A stretch of DNA of 64,000 nt from Lonicera japonica (Eukaryota; Streptophyta; Magnoliopsida; Dipsacales; Caprifoliaceae): positions 2,706,501 through 2,770,500 of the forward strand of contig CM038469.1 of NCBI GenBank assembly GCA_021464415.1, written 5' to 3'. Below the pieces are notes generated by a model. That model was not told the DNA's origin, searched no databases, and saw only the letters and a list, made by a program, of their open reading frames with translations. A program made the translations under genes and the position numbers. This document shows, piece after piece, positions 28,701 to 41,500 of this stretch (its first letter is position 1; each line of letters starts with the position of its first letter).

Positions 28701-28893
28701 TATGGTTCTTATGGAACTGCATTGCAACACTACCATTTTAGTTTTTGCGGTGCAAAAGGCCTAATGTTGTATAGTGCTTTGTCAATAAGTATAATTGCTA
28801 GGGATAACAAGAACTAAAAACTTGGGATAAAAGAACTAAAAACTAGTAGAAAGAAAATAAAAGAACTACGTAGTAGAATTCCAAACGTTCAAA

Positions 28894-30345
28894 AGGGGTG
28901 GGAATTGGTACGGTAAAAATTGAAAACCAACTAAAACTAATCTAAAAAAACTGGTATTGGTTTTACATATTCAAAAATCCAAAACCGTAAATATCGAAAT
29001 TGAAAATACCGATTTTCTTTGGTTGGTTTTGGTTTTAATGTTTCAAAAATTGAAATACCTAAAATATCAAAACTTATAATACTGAACCAAAAATATCGAA
29101 AATAAAGGTAATTGACTTATCTTTGGCTTTATATATTATGTGTATAATTTAAAGTATAAATTTATCTAAAGAGACGTATGAGATATTATAAGATTACTAA
29201 TATACTTATAGTACAATTCTTACAACTTGTATCTCGTTGATTTTAAATTTTGTATATTTTGACAGTTTTATGTTAGTGAAGTAATTATAATTCATATGTA
29301 AAATATAAAATAATATAATTGTATTATTTGCATTGCCTGAAAAAAAATATTCTAAAAATAAAATTAACTGTGTATACAGAAAAAATGAAATAGGTACATA
29401 CCGAAAATATACTTAAAATAAAAATACCCAAAAAAATTGAAAATTTCAAAAAAATAGAATGGTATGGTTTTGGTTTTTTGTTTTGAAAAACTAAAATTAT
29501 CAAATATCATGGTTTTGATTTTGGTATAGGTTAATTACCGAACCAAACTGACCGATTCCCTCTAGGGTTGTTTCGATTTCGATCAGGGTGAAAATTAGAA
29601 AAAAAAAATTCAGTTATGGTTAGGTTTCGATTTCTAAATCTTCTGAACCAAAACTCCAACAAACTTTTCAGTTTGATTTTATTTGGTTTTCATATATATT
29701 CTTTTAAAAGAAAAAATTGTAAGGCAATACTTGTTTGGTTAGAAAAATAATAACTCTATACTTGCTTCTATTTATTTTGGATAGAAAAAAATATTAACTG
29801 TTATATTTATAATATATCTCCAATATTTATGATAACTCACATTTAAGTTCATGTGACGTTTGTTCTTGTACATTATATGTTAGATGTCAACCATTTATGG
29901 CGGGAAACAATACTCAACCAGGGAAGTAATTTGCCTTCCATTTATTACAATAATTTTTCATGTTCTAGGTAAAAAATTGAACCCAATTAGTGTACTCATA
30001 TGTTTGATTTACCTTGAGTTTGTGAGAAGTAAATGGCAGAGTTTTGAAAGAGTTTTATGTAGGCCATACTTGAGCTGAATTGTGAGGGTAGAAAGTGGAG
30101 TTTGAAGAGGGGGTTGGGGGAGTGTGGTAATGGTGGTCTTTAAATTTTAGATAGTAAAATAATATTATTTTTGAATCATATATATAATAATTTGGATCGG
30201 TTTTATACTCACTCCAAATCAGAACCAAACATATTTAGTTTCAGTTTGATTTTTTTGTTTCAATTTTAGTTTTTAACAGATCAATTTAGTACAGTTCTAT
30301 CGTTCAATTTTCAGGTTCGTCACAACACCCTTAATTCTCACCACT
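28894..30345. mobile_element. Outer hAT-type element, interrupted by a second hAT-type element
   Basis: The left end AGGGGTGGGAATTGGT matches the reverse of the right end, AGTGGTGAGAATCGGT, once the inner element (29,563-30,333) and one copy of its target duplication are removed. The outer flanks CGTTCAAA (28,886-28,893) and AATTCAAA (30,346-30,353) agree at 6 of 8 bases. The interior is AT-rich with many CCAAAA and GGTTTTGGTTTT motifs. There is no coding capacity. Confidence 0.6.
29563..30333. mobile_element. Inner hAT-type element
   Basis: About 771 bp. The left end TAGGGTTGTTTCGATTTCGAT pairs with the reverse of the right end, TAAGGGTGTTGTGACGAA. Flanks ATTCCCTC (29,555-29,562) and ATTCTCAC (30,334-30,341) match at 6 of 8 positions. 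It lies inside the right terminal repeat of the outer element. Confidence 0.6.
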
Positions 30346-30359
30346 AATTCAAAACACGA

Positions 30360-31120
30360 TGGCTCTACCTTGTGTTCAAACATTCTCAATTTTTTGCGTT
30401 TTAACATGGTAAACCTTTTTAACAAAATGCTAATTCACAAAAGTGTTGCAAAAGCTAATGATAAATTGTAATCATCGGAAAATTTTATTATTGTAGCCAT
30501 ATTGATATATATATTTAAGGGGTTATTAGTATTAAGTCCTCATTTTTTTTAGTGTCCTCATTTTGTTTTTTTACCCTAAAATCAATGTGCGACTTACTGG
30601 TTTATGGTGCTTAGGTTATGCTGTATTTTTGTGTTTTTTGTTACAAAACCCGTAAACAAAATTTTATCCAAAGGAAATGGGATGAAAACTTGTAAATTAG
30701 CCTTTCATTCACATTTAGTGATACTTTATACGAAGATTTTTGTAACAGATGCAAAGTAGAATATGTTCTACCCTTGCTAATTGAGCGATTGATTTCCACA
30801 ACATGAATAATAAGTAGAATACGTATGCCAATTATTTTGGGATATATATTTATATATACAGAATCCATATATTTAGAAATTTTATTACTTGATAATTATA
30901 GATGAACTAAATTAGTAAATTTCACAACTAATGTATGGCTCGACTCCTATATGAGAGACATTAAATAAATCTCAGATATCTTTGCTAAAGGTTTATCCAC
31001 AGTTTTTTCAATAGAAAAAATCGTAATAAATTGCAATTAATGTAATTAAAATTAATTTTCTTTATAGTATTTGAGAGGTTAGTATAAGAATTAGTGTCTC
31101 CAAGTTCAAGTTTCATTACT
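30360..31120. other. Gene-poor stretch
   Basis: AT-rich intergenic DNA. No coding frame, RNA gene or element end supported. Confidence 0.5.
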
Positions 31121-31122
31121 TT

Positions 31123-31720
31123 TAAGAGCATATCTTTTATATGTATAGTAAATTTATCTCTTGATGAACTTATAACTTTTAAAAATTTTGGCATGAAAAG
31201 TTTCATATTTAAACTTCTTACATTTAACGGCTAGTTAAATCCCTTCTCCCAACGGCTCATATATATATATTAAACTTCTCATATTTAATGGCTAGTTTAA
31301 TCCCCTTTTCCAACTATCATATTCACATATATATATATATATATTAAAATTCTCACGACCAACAGCTTGTAAGAGCATATCTCATATGCGTATAGTAAAT
31401 TTATACCTTGAGGAACATATAACTATTAAAGGTTTCGCATGAAAAGTTTAATATTTAAACTTCTTACATCTAACGGCTAGTTAAATCTCCTCTCCCGACT
31501 GCTCATAATGGTTAGTTTAATCTCCTCTTCCAACTACCATATTCATATACATATATACATTAAAATTAAATTCTCATGACCACCGGCTAGTTTAATTCCC
31601 TCTCCCAACGGCCGTATTTAATTATTATATATAGTATACTTCTCTCATCTAACGGCCAGTTTAATCTCCTCTTCCAACGGTAATATTCCTATTTGTATAT
31701 ATATATATATATCTCCCCCT
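31123..31720. repeat. Tandem 247-bp duplication with recurring AACGGCTAGTT motifs
   Basis: TAAGAGCATATCT begins at 31,123 and again at 31,370, and matching sequence continues through TTTAAACTTCTTACAT, AACGGCTAGTTAAATC and TCTCCC. The motif (T/C)AACGG(C)TAGTTTAATC recurs about seven times up to 31,680. It is followed by a TATA-rich stretch and a pyrimidine leader (CTCCCCCTTCGTTTTATCC). Repeats of this kind precede transposase genes in some plant Harbinger-type elements, but no such gene follows here. Confidence 0.6.
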
Positions 31721-32187
31721 TCGTTTTATCCTCAATTCTTCCCATTATCTCAATATACAACATATAAATCTGTCTCCTCTTCTATAATATAGAAACAAAC
31801 CATTGCACATCACGTAAAAAAATTCAGTTTTGTTGAATAGCAGTGTTCTCCTTTTGCACTATGTAAGTATGTTTGTTCTTATGCATTTATATTATATATA
31901 CAACTTGTATGTATATATATACATATAATATATATAATAACATAAATTGGGCCTTTAAAAAGTTTTCGTACGAAACCATTTTTTTATTTGAAATCTTACT
32001 TGCACTAATTTGGGCCCTCAGAAGGAACGAAAAAAGAAGTTGTTGGCTTGAGAACCACAAACTTCCGATTTGGGAGAGTTCGAATCTCACCAAATGTTCC
32101 GTGAGGATTTTTTGTCATTATAAAGAAAAAAATTAAACTTATCTTCTTTTATAAAAAAAATTAAATGTTTGAGGGAAACATGTATAG

Positions 32188-32837
32188 TAAGGGTGCGTTT
32201 ATTTTTTTTTAACCTTTGATTATTAAATGCTAATTATTGAATGATGAATATTGTCTGAACATATTGTGTTTTTTTTTTATTCTAAATGAATATTTGAATA
32301 TTAAGAAATCGTTTGATTATTCAACTTTTGAATGCTGAATTATAAATGCTTAATGCTGAAAGGAACTTTTGAAAAAAAGTATTTGGTTTTACTTAGTTTT
32401 GAATGTTGAATTCATGTCATGTTACAATTTTACCTTTATTAGTATTTTATAAATCAATGTTTAATGACGCAAAAAAATAGGGGTACCAATGGAATGAAAC
32501 TTCATTAAAGTTAAATTGAGCATTCATCGCATGAATTACCTCTTGATACTTAATGCTGAATTTTAATCTAATTCACCGTTAAGAGGTAAGAAAACAAAAA
32601 CCAATTATGCTTCTTAATGTTGAATAGATTTTCATTTAGCATTAAGAGATAAAAACAAACACCACCTAAGTGTTTGTATAAACAATGATTTAAATTTAGC
32701 TGGGTTGATATCGCTTAATGCTGATTAAGCATTAAAAAATAACCGTTTAATGATTTGAAAAAACAAGCATCTTATTGCACCTCAATACTTAAAACTCTTC
32801 CGGTAAACATTCAAAAACAAAAATAAACACCCCCTAA
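32188..32837. mobile_element. hAT-like MITE
   Basis: About 650 bp. The left end TAAGGGTGCGTTTATTTTT pairs with the reverse of the right end, TTAGGGGGTGTTTATTTTTG. The interior repeats TGCTGAATT / TTAATGCTGAA, with arms that fold back partly. No clean 8-bp duplication was found. Confidence 0.55.
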
Positions 32838-33583
32838 GTTACTTATGTGACCATACAAACAAATATTAGTAAATATAACATACATTGATAGACTCGATAT
32901 GGTAAATATGCAGATTTATCATACTTATAAGAAATATTAACCATAATCCATCTCAGTGGTGAATCTTGGGCCCCCCTTGCATCCGCCACCATAAAGGCTC
33001 GTTCACTCGAGCCTTGAGAAAAGAGAAAAAAAAAAGTGTAATCTTTGTTAAAAATAGTACAACTTGTATAGAAAAGAAAAAAACAATACTAATGATTAAA
33101 AACTAAAAATTAAAAGAAAATAAAAAAATGTTTTTGATAATTAAAGCTAAGTTTCCTGAAAAAGTAATATAACCGCTGGTGCATTTACTTGAGATATTTA
33201 TCTACCATCGATCGTAGACAGCTAGACTATTGGTGAAATTGAAAAAAGTTGAATGTGGAGAGGTATTTAGGCGTACTATAATAAGATTCTTCTTTCTTCT
33301 TCTATTATTATTATTTCTACTGGCAGCCATTAAAAAGTTTCCAAAGGCAATAAATAAATAAATATATACATTTGTTTCAAGAGAGAAAGAAAGAGGAGAA
33401 TGATAATAATAATAATAATAAAGTCGTGCGGAATAGAAACGGAAAGAGAAGGAAGGTAGAAGGACAAGCGAACTTAATGTGAGTCGCTTTCACTTTTACA
33501 TCGACACCCCCCCATTCATTCGTTCATTAATCTCCCTCCCTCCCTCTCCCACCACCGCCCCAAACCCTCTTCTTCTTCTTCAG

Positions 33584-33981
33584 GTATATCTATATATATA
33601 TTAATACTCCATTCCATCCATTATTGTTATTATTATTATTACGGCAACAATATCCATGATATATGTAACGTATGTTTGTATATATATATATATATATTTG
33701 CTGTGTTTTTGTTTTTTTTTCCACTCTAACCCTTTAGTGGATGTTCACCTTACTTTAATTTATTTACATTACCTATACTTTGGTTTCGTCCATAAATTTC
33801 ACGCAAAAGTCTCAGCAAAGATACAAAAAAAAAAGGGGGGGAGGGGAACAGGGCAATGCTTGTTTAGTTATTGTCAAAAATATATTAGATAAAAAAACAA
33901 AGTACATTATTTTTTTATTTTTTTTGAAGTACAGAGTTGCATTGAAGATTTGCTTACTTTTTCTTTGTTTTCCGTTCACAG
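33584..33981 (+). other. Intron in the 5' UTR of the PWWP gene
   Basis: A pyrimidine-rich leader ends CTTCTTCTTCAG just before GTATATC at 33,584. The acceptor CGTTCACAG ends at 33,981, 45 bases before the start codon. Leader introns like this are common in plant genes. The TATA-like repeat just inside is intron sequence. Confidence 0.65.
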
Positions 33982-34026
33982 TTTCCGAACTCCGAAATTC
34001 CCGGGAAAATTTAACTCTTCAAGTTA

Positions 34027-36146
34027 ATGGCAATTATAACTGAAACAGAAACCCTAGAAAACGGTGATGGTTCTTCCGAACCGGCCAGCTCGCAAACCCA
34101 AGTCTCCGGTTCGGTCGAGTTTTCTGCCGAATTTGATACAACTACAACACGGGTTGTATATGGAATTGAGAATATTGGTTCCAACAGTGTTTTGAACGGA
34201 GATTTTTGTGATGGGAAAGAGGTATACAATGAGAATGGGATTACACTTATTGTTGATGTTACAGGTTCTTTTACTAATGGAATAGAAAGTGAGAAAATTT
34301 GTGGGTGTGAGGATAATAACGGGCACAAACAGGAGACAAATAGTAACACAAAAGGCGATGGTGATGGCGATGGTATGGTTGATCAAGATCATCAATATGT
34401 TGTTGGTGACTTTGTGTGGGGAAAAATCCGGAATTTGTTTACGAATTACTCTTGGTGGCCTGGGCGTATTTATGATCCTTCTGATGCGTCCGACTATGCA
34501 GCTAAGTACAAGAGGGAGGATCCTAGTCTCCTGGTAGCATATTTCGGCGATGGTTCTTTTTCTTGGTGCCACCCCTCTCAGCTAAAACCTTTTGCTGAGA
34601 ATTTTAGGGAAATGTCAAAGCAGAGCAGTGCTAGAAGCTTTGTTAATGCAGTACAGGAGGCTCTGGATGAGATAGGTTGGCTTACGGGATTGAAGATGGC
34701 TTGCTCGTGTGTACCTGAAGCAACTCCAACTAGGGTTGGTACTAGGTCAGTGAATGCTGGAATCAGGCCCGGAGTTCATGTGCCTGAGGGACGTATTGGT
34801 GAACTACTATGCGAGCCAGCAGAGTTGCTTGCTCGTTTGAGAAATTTTGCACAGTTGATCCACACTGATAATCTGCTTGAGGTCTGTTTGTTGAAGAGTT
34901 GGCTGACTGCGTTTTATCGTGCAAAAGGACGTTACCCATTAGCTGTTTACCATGAACCTATGCACATTGAAGGACTTGAAGAGAAGGATATAAATGGTGT
35001 GAAGGTGAAAAGTGACAAGCCAATGGAAGTCTGGGTCCAAGTTCCTTTTGAAGTAGACTTGAATTCTTCACCAATAAGCACGGAGAACGAGGTTCAAAGT
35101 GTTGAAAATGGCAAGCTTAAGGGTGAAAAGGCCAACGATGGCACTGTTTTAAAGGCACCAAAGAGGAAAAAAATTCTAGTGTTGAAAATGATAGCAGCGA
35201 GGGTGAGGAAGAAACTGCAAAGAGCTTTTCGTCAAGGAAAATAAAGAGAAGCCGGTACTTGTCACCTCCCTTTATGCAATTTCCTGAAGAACTTGGTATT
35301 GAGCTGGACATAATGGAAGAAGACCACAAGAATACTACCAATTCCGTGAAACTTAATCCAACTTTAAGTGAAGTGCTATCTGAAGTCCGGTTTGCCGCTC
35401 TTAATCCTTTTCACATGATGGATAATGGACATCTTGATATCATCAAAAGAACCATTTTCACGTTCAGAAGCTCGATATTTTTGAAAGGGTCCAACTACAA
35501 AGCATACAACCATCCTCCTGTCAGTGAGCTAATTGAACCTAAATCTCGATTGGGCGAGCATCAAATGAACGAACAAATGGACATACCAAAATTCAAGCAA
35601 GCTGCCAGAGAATGTGGGACGAAAGATGGGAAAGATTCATCTGTAGCTCTTGTCCTCACATTTCCCCCTGGATTTTCTTTGCCATCGAAGAGTGAACTTA
35701 TTAAGATATTTGGCAAGTACGGGGCTTTAAATGAAACGGAAACAGATGTGTTTTATGATTCTTTCTATGCACGGGTTGTATTTTTCAAGGGTTCTGATGC
35801 AGAAGAAGCCTTCACTGAATCAGGGCAAAAGAGCCCGTTTGGAACTGACAACATTAATTTCCGGCTCTGTTACTCCTCAGCTACTCCTTCAAGGGCTCGT
35901 GAATTCGATCAAAAAGCTTCCTCTCCCTTCACGAATATGCAGAAGGGGAATCAGCCTTCTTCCAAGCTATTCGATGACGAGGGGTTGCAGCTTGGCTATG
36001 TTAGGCAGAAACTTGAGATGATGGCATCGATGCTAGAAGATGGTGGAACTGAAATTTCAGCAGAGATAAAATCCAAATTGGAGGGTGAGATGAAAGCTCT
36101 TTTGGAGGTTGTCAATATGATGATAGGGTCTAATTCATCTACTTAG
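34027..36146 (+). CDS. PWWP-domain chromatin protein, frameshifted in this sequence
   Basis: Plant PWWP-domain (PDP-type) proteins bind chromatin and act with histone-modifying complexes. Only one coding exon is seen. Frame 1 from ATG 34,027 gives an acidic N-terminus, then the PWWP domain (about residues 124-205): VGDFVWGKIRN, YSWWPGRIYD, LLVAYFGDGSFSW and FVNAVQEALDEIG. The usual first Pro is Ser, so the motif reads SWWP. Frame 1 stops at 35,244. The true frame resumes one base off from an A7 tract at 35,167-35,173. Beyond it the reading gives RKIKRSRYLSPPF (a family hallmark) and then an RRM-like C-terminal region (LVLTFPPGF, IKIFGKYGALNETETDVFY, YARVVFFKGSDAEEAF). One extra A restores a frame of about 706 codons, near the length of short plant PWWP proteins. 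Either a homopolymer sequencing error or a recent null allele. Stop 36,144-36,146. Confidence 0.85.
35167..35173 (+). other. A7 tract, site of the PWWP frameshift
   Basis: After codons AAG AGG the seven A residues followed by TTCTAG put the gene into a frame that stops at 35,244. Eight A residues would give K K N S S V E N D and keep the conserved downstream reading. Confidence 0.8.
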
Positions 36147-36914
36147 GAGGGGTTGATTCAAGATTTCTTTTGATAGCCATTTATTTTTTGCTGATAGATT
36201 GTTGATTATCATGACAATATGGCTTCACCTTAAGATATGTGTGAATGTTGGAAGTGGGGGTATAGGATGTTTATTTTGGAATAGGTAGGTTGATTATGTT
36301 TAATTTCTGGAACCGAAGTAAATTGATCCTTGAGATGTTAACTCTCCGTCAGTTCGGGTTGACTTTTATATTATATAATTGAATCTTTTGTTTAAGTGTT
36401 TGTGGTATAGGATCTTTATTTTGGCCCACCTTTTTTTTTTTACCCCATATTTACTTCAAAATAAAGATGTACCACTAAACCAACCCCACCTCTCCTCTGG
36501 CCGACTTTTTATTTAACCAAATCTGAATTTTCCCCTAGGCCAACATGGGTGCTGAATTGAGTCCCAAATTAAAACTCATGTTAGAATTTCAAATTTCTTT
36601 TTAGAGCGAACTAATTTTAAATATATATAACGGCTAAGAAGTAACATCATGTCTTCCCTCCCCCAAGGTTGAACTCTAAATTTATCAATGCACTGTTGTA
36701 TTAATAAAAATATTTATTATGATGAAATATGATATTTTATGTCCTGAAAAGGAATACTCAGATTCTGCCCAAAATTTGGACAACTCAAACTTGAAAATAC
36801 TGTAAAGCGAAACCACAAAAAGACAGTAAAATAAAGGACATGTCCCGTCCCAAAATATCCAAACGCTAAACCCAACCACCCGCACAAGAAGCACCATCTC
36901 TCTCTGGCAAAGGT

Positions 36915-37474
36915 CAGAGGTGGCCCTGGGGCAGGGTTGGCAGGACGACCGCCCAAGGCCTAAAAATTAAAAGGGACATACTAATATTTTATTTATTTAT
37001 ATATATATACATATATTGAGAAAGAAAAAAAATAATAATGCAAATTTTCAAAAAAAAAGTTTCAAAAGCTCTAACGACGTGTAGGAAACAACATCTTTAC
37101 TCATAATATAAGAGAATTAGGGAGCACCAATATTTGTTTTTTACTCATATTGATTTTCAAAATAATAAGAGAATTAAATATTTAATTAGAATGTTTTTGC
37201 AGGATTCTTTGCAATTGTAGTGTGTTTTTGATAGTATGTGAACTCTTATCAGTGAAACAAAATTAATTTATTTTAATTTAAAAAAATAATAAATTTATTT
37301 ATATGAGAAAAAGAAAATTAATTTAATTTTTTAGTTTAAAAATTAATAAATTTATTTATAAGGGAAAAAGAAAAAGAATTTATTTATTTAGTTTAAAAAA
37401 TTAATATATTTATATATAAAAGGGCACCTTTAAAGATTTTGCACAGGGCCTCAAAATAGCTAGGACCGGCTCTG
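36915..37474. mobile_element. hAT-type MITE with perfect 8-bp duplication
   Basis: 560 bp. The ends CAGAGGTGGCCCT and (reverse) CAGAGCCGGTCCT are the familiar plant CAGAGCCGG type. The duplication GCAAAGGT is perfect at 36,907-36,914 and 37,475-37,482. The interior contains CGACCGCCCAAGGCC near the left end and AAAGGGCACC / CAGGGCCTC near the right end. Confidence 0.9.
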
Positions 37475-37482
37475 GCAAAGGT

Positions 37483-38528
37483 ACAGGAGGAAGAGAAAGG
37501 AGACATCACTGGGGAAATTGAAGAAAAGGGGGAGGGAAGAGGGCCTGCAAAAAAGGATTTGAAACAAATAGGGGAAGAGGCTGGGATCGGAGTTTGGAGA
37601 ACGAATCTAATCTAATAATATATAAATATAATTGGAGTGAGAAGTTTTGTTTTTTTAGGCTGCCATTTGTGTTGCATTTACTCCTCTTAATTCTCTCAAT
37701 TTCAAAGTTTCTTTCTTTTTTAATTATAGTTGACTTTTATCCTTTTTTTCTTTTTTTTTTTCTGTACATTTACTCCCTCTTTAATTAGAACCCAAATCTA
37801 TTTCTCTCCGCTCATAAGTTAATCTATTCAATGCAATCCAACTTTTTTTAAAAGAAAATTGTGAAATCAATGAAAAAAGAGATAAGTGTTTTTCTTCCAC
37901 ACCTTTTAATATGCAAGAAGAAAGTTGACGAGTGTTTTTAACTTTGTAATTGACTTTTTTATCCTAATCCCGTGGGTTACAAACTAGTTGAAATATATTA
38001 TAGAAGAATGGGGTATTCAGTTCTTATTAAATGGACGCTAAGAGAAATTTGGGATATATCTGATTAAACAAAAAAAAAGGTTTGAAAATGATTGAGATCA
38101 CTGCAAAATTCATGATCAATTGGAAAAAAGATAAGTGATTTGCTGAGATGTACTATTACTTTTTCGATTTTTTAAAGGAATCCAATTTTCCGGGGTACAG
38201 GTAAGAAGATATTTCCATGAAAATAATACAAAATCTCACTAAATCACTGATGTTCTTTTCCAACTTCTCATAAATTTCTAAGTGTTATCAATCATTTTCC
38301 AACTTTTTAATCAAACATACTCTTAAACTTAAACTATGCAATTAGTAACTATTTAAACACATGTGGGATTGGGAATCCCATTACCCAAGCCACATCAAGT
38401 GAAAGTTCATAGCAACTGCACCTCTACAATAGTACCAACTCTATCCAAGGAATTGTTAATCATATATACACATAAAATTTGAAACCTGAGCCAGTTTATG
38501 TAGCAGACAGTTCACATTACAGAAAGAA
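37483..38528. other. Intergenic stretch with the USP 3' flank
   Basis: No gene. The part nearest 38,528 should contain the 3' UTR of the minus-strand universal stress protein gene. The rest is AT-rich. Confidence 0.5.
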
Positions 38529-41500
38529 TCAATCGTCAACAGGGTCTTGAGGAGTCTCATCTGGGCTGCGCTTAATTGTGACGACAGGGCACTCAACATG
38601 CTTCACACAAAATTCACTAACCGTTCCCACAAAAACCCTGCATGTCACATTCAAATTGTGTAGTTAGTTTCCTTTAGTAGTTGAGAATTTGAATATATCA
38701 ATGTGCAAAACTATCACTTAATCAAACTATCTTTAGAAGAAACAAGTTAATATATGACACTAGCCAGAACCATCTTATATATTGGCAAAAGCTTGTGCTA
38801 AAGCAATTTTAGCTTCCACCAGGTTAACGCTGCATTTAATGCTTGTACAATAAGCTTTCGCAATAATAAATTGCTTGGGCAAATATGGGAATATGTTCCC
38901 ACAATGTTCAAAGGAGACTATATATCAACTCGTGTGATATTATCTAAGGGTGGCTAAAAGTTAACCAAACCCATTTTGAAGAGAATCAGCCCAATAACTT
39001 TATTTGGCAACTAGAAACTATAGTCTCACTTTCTTTTTCACGATGTCTCAAATTGATAATCCCTTTCTCTTTTTAGCACATAATTAACGTACTAAATCTC
39101 ACAATAGAAAATAAATTTTAGGGTAAATTACAATAAATACCCTACAACTATTACTCTTTTGCAGATTGACCCCTATAGAAAAAACACCAACAAGAAACCC
39201 CCTTCATCTATTGACCTGGAAAATTTATTTACGGTGTTAACAGAATAAACTAAAAGAAAACTATAAGCTTGTAAAGTCAAAGCTAAAGTTGACCGATTAA
39301 GTATCTTTCAAAACATAAACGATAATACACAACTAACCCATTCACCATGCCAGTCGTCAACACCACCTCAAAGAGAGGGGACGACAACCAAAATGGTCAG
39401 TTTCAATAAATCCACTGCATTATTTTCTAAAAAAATTCTCCTGTGCAACTCAACTATTTGTCTTCATCCCCTTTCGTTCTACAGCGGAATCTAAAACCAA
39501 ATCATATATATATATTAATAGATTACGAGATGATAAAGAAAAAATGGTATAATAAATGCACTCTATTCATTTTTTATAATCCCAATTAAAAGTTACAAGA
39601 CATAAATTAAGACTAACCCTTTATATTACAAATTAAATTACATTACAAAGACAATAAAAAAGCCAAAAAAAAATTTGAATTTTCTTAGATCTCTTCTTCC
39701 ACCACTAACCCCAGCCTCTTATCATCCATCACCAACACAAATCTGAAACCCCAACAAACTCAGAGATCTAAAGGTGCGTGATTTTCTGTCTTAAATGGCG
39801 ATTAAAGGAGGGGGGGAGAGATCTTAGAATAACGGTGGTATCCAATGGCCAAAGGTGGAGGCGGTGGAGCAATGGCGAGCTATGATGCACGGACACTCTC
39901 CCGGAGGCCGCGTATCCTGCCCGACACGTGTCCGACACGCGGACACGCTAGGACACGCTCAGACACGTGAGGGACACACGTGTCGGAGAGTGTCCAATTG
40001 TTTATTAATTTTTTTTTTCACGGACACGCTGGGGACATGCTAGGGACGCGCTGGGGACACGCTAAGGACACGTAAAAAGGGGTCAATGTCCAAAATAACT
40101 AAAAATGTGGGGTGAAAATAATAATAATAAAACTTAAAAATAAAACAAACAGAATAAATATCATTTCTCTCTTAATGTTGAGTTGAATGAGTGATTGTTA
40201 TTTTTATATTCTCCTTTTGGTTTTTATTACTTTATGGAACAACTTAGTTTATGTAATTATGTATATTCTTTTATGCTTTAATTATGGAACAATCTTTGTG
40301 ATGCTTTAATTATGGAACAACGTACTGATCATATTTTGAATATTTGCCATTTGGGCTATTAATGCAATCTATTTTCATTTTATTGAATTCTTAAATATTT
40401 ATAATGTTTATTGCATATATATATATATAATTAATTAATTAAGAACGTGTCCCCCCCTACGTATCGTGTCCTACATTTTGAAAAAATAGCGTGTCACGTG
40501 TCGTGTCGAAACGCGTATCGCGTGTCGCGTCCGTGCTTCATAGATGGCGAGTCACATGGTAGATGGATAACACAGACGTACATATGAATGACCTGGGTGG
40601 GAAGGGGCCGAGCAACGACGGGAAATGGAGATTCAAATGAGATGAACTAGGGTGTTAAAAATGTTGAGGTGTTTGGCAAATAATAGTAATTCTTGGGCTT
40701 TTTTGAGTTCGGAAGGTGTTTGGTGATGGAATTAAATTTAACAATAACTGGAGTAATTAGCACCAAGGTTGGAACTAAAAAATTCCATTCTTATTTAGAA
40801 TATTTGAGGGTAATTTGGTCATATACTTGATTCCCTTGTCATGTGCAATGCACATACCCTACATTCTGATAGTTTTTTAACTGCGCAATAACGGAATGGT
40901 TTTCAGTGCTAAAATATATTAGATGAAGGGGGCAAAATGTCGGTTAAAATAGTGTAAGGGGGCGACCCATAAACCTGACAAACTACAAGGGGGTTTAGAG
41001 TAATTTACCCTAAGTTTTATTCTTGACCATTGATTAGAGTGAAATTAGTGTCTTCTTAACCAATACTATAAGTCAAAGTACACTATCAATTTTGAAACAA
41101 AGGGAGTAGAAAATAAACACACCTCTGGAAAGGACCAAGACCCCTGGATCCAACAACCAGAAGATCTGGTTGCACTCGTTTCACCTCACGGCAGATCACT
41201 TCCTTGGGATCACCTTTCTTGACCCAAGCATCACAAGCAATCTGAAAACATTCAACATGAAAAGAAAAACTTCAAAGAATGACACTTTTTAATTTAATAT
41301 GGAACTTGAAACAAGATTTTGAAAAATTACCCACATTTTGTTTTTGGGGTAGGGGGGTTACAGCCACAAAAATGATACTGATTGATAGGGTGTAGGTCTA
41401 GCTGCTTCAGTGTGTGTGTGTGCGCGTGTGTGTGAGAGAGAGAGAGAGAGAGAGGCCGGGAAAAGAAAGATATTGGTGCTTACCCCAATTTCATGGCATC

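Noticed and set aside
32950..33010. CAGTGGTGAATCTTGGGCCCCCC resembling a hAT end
   Set aside because: No matching second end or duplication found nearby.
34054..34572. 172-codon minus-strand open frame over the PWWP gene
   Set aside because: Antisense shadow of the conserved PWWP coding frame.
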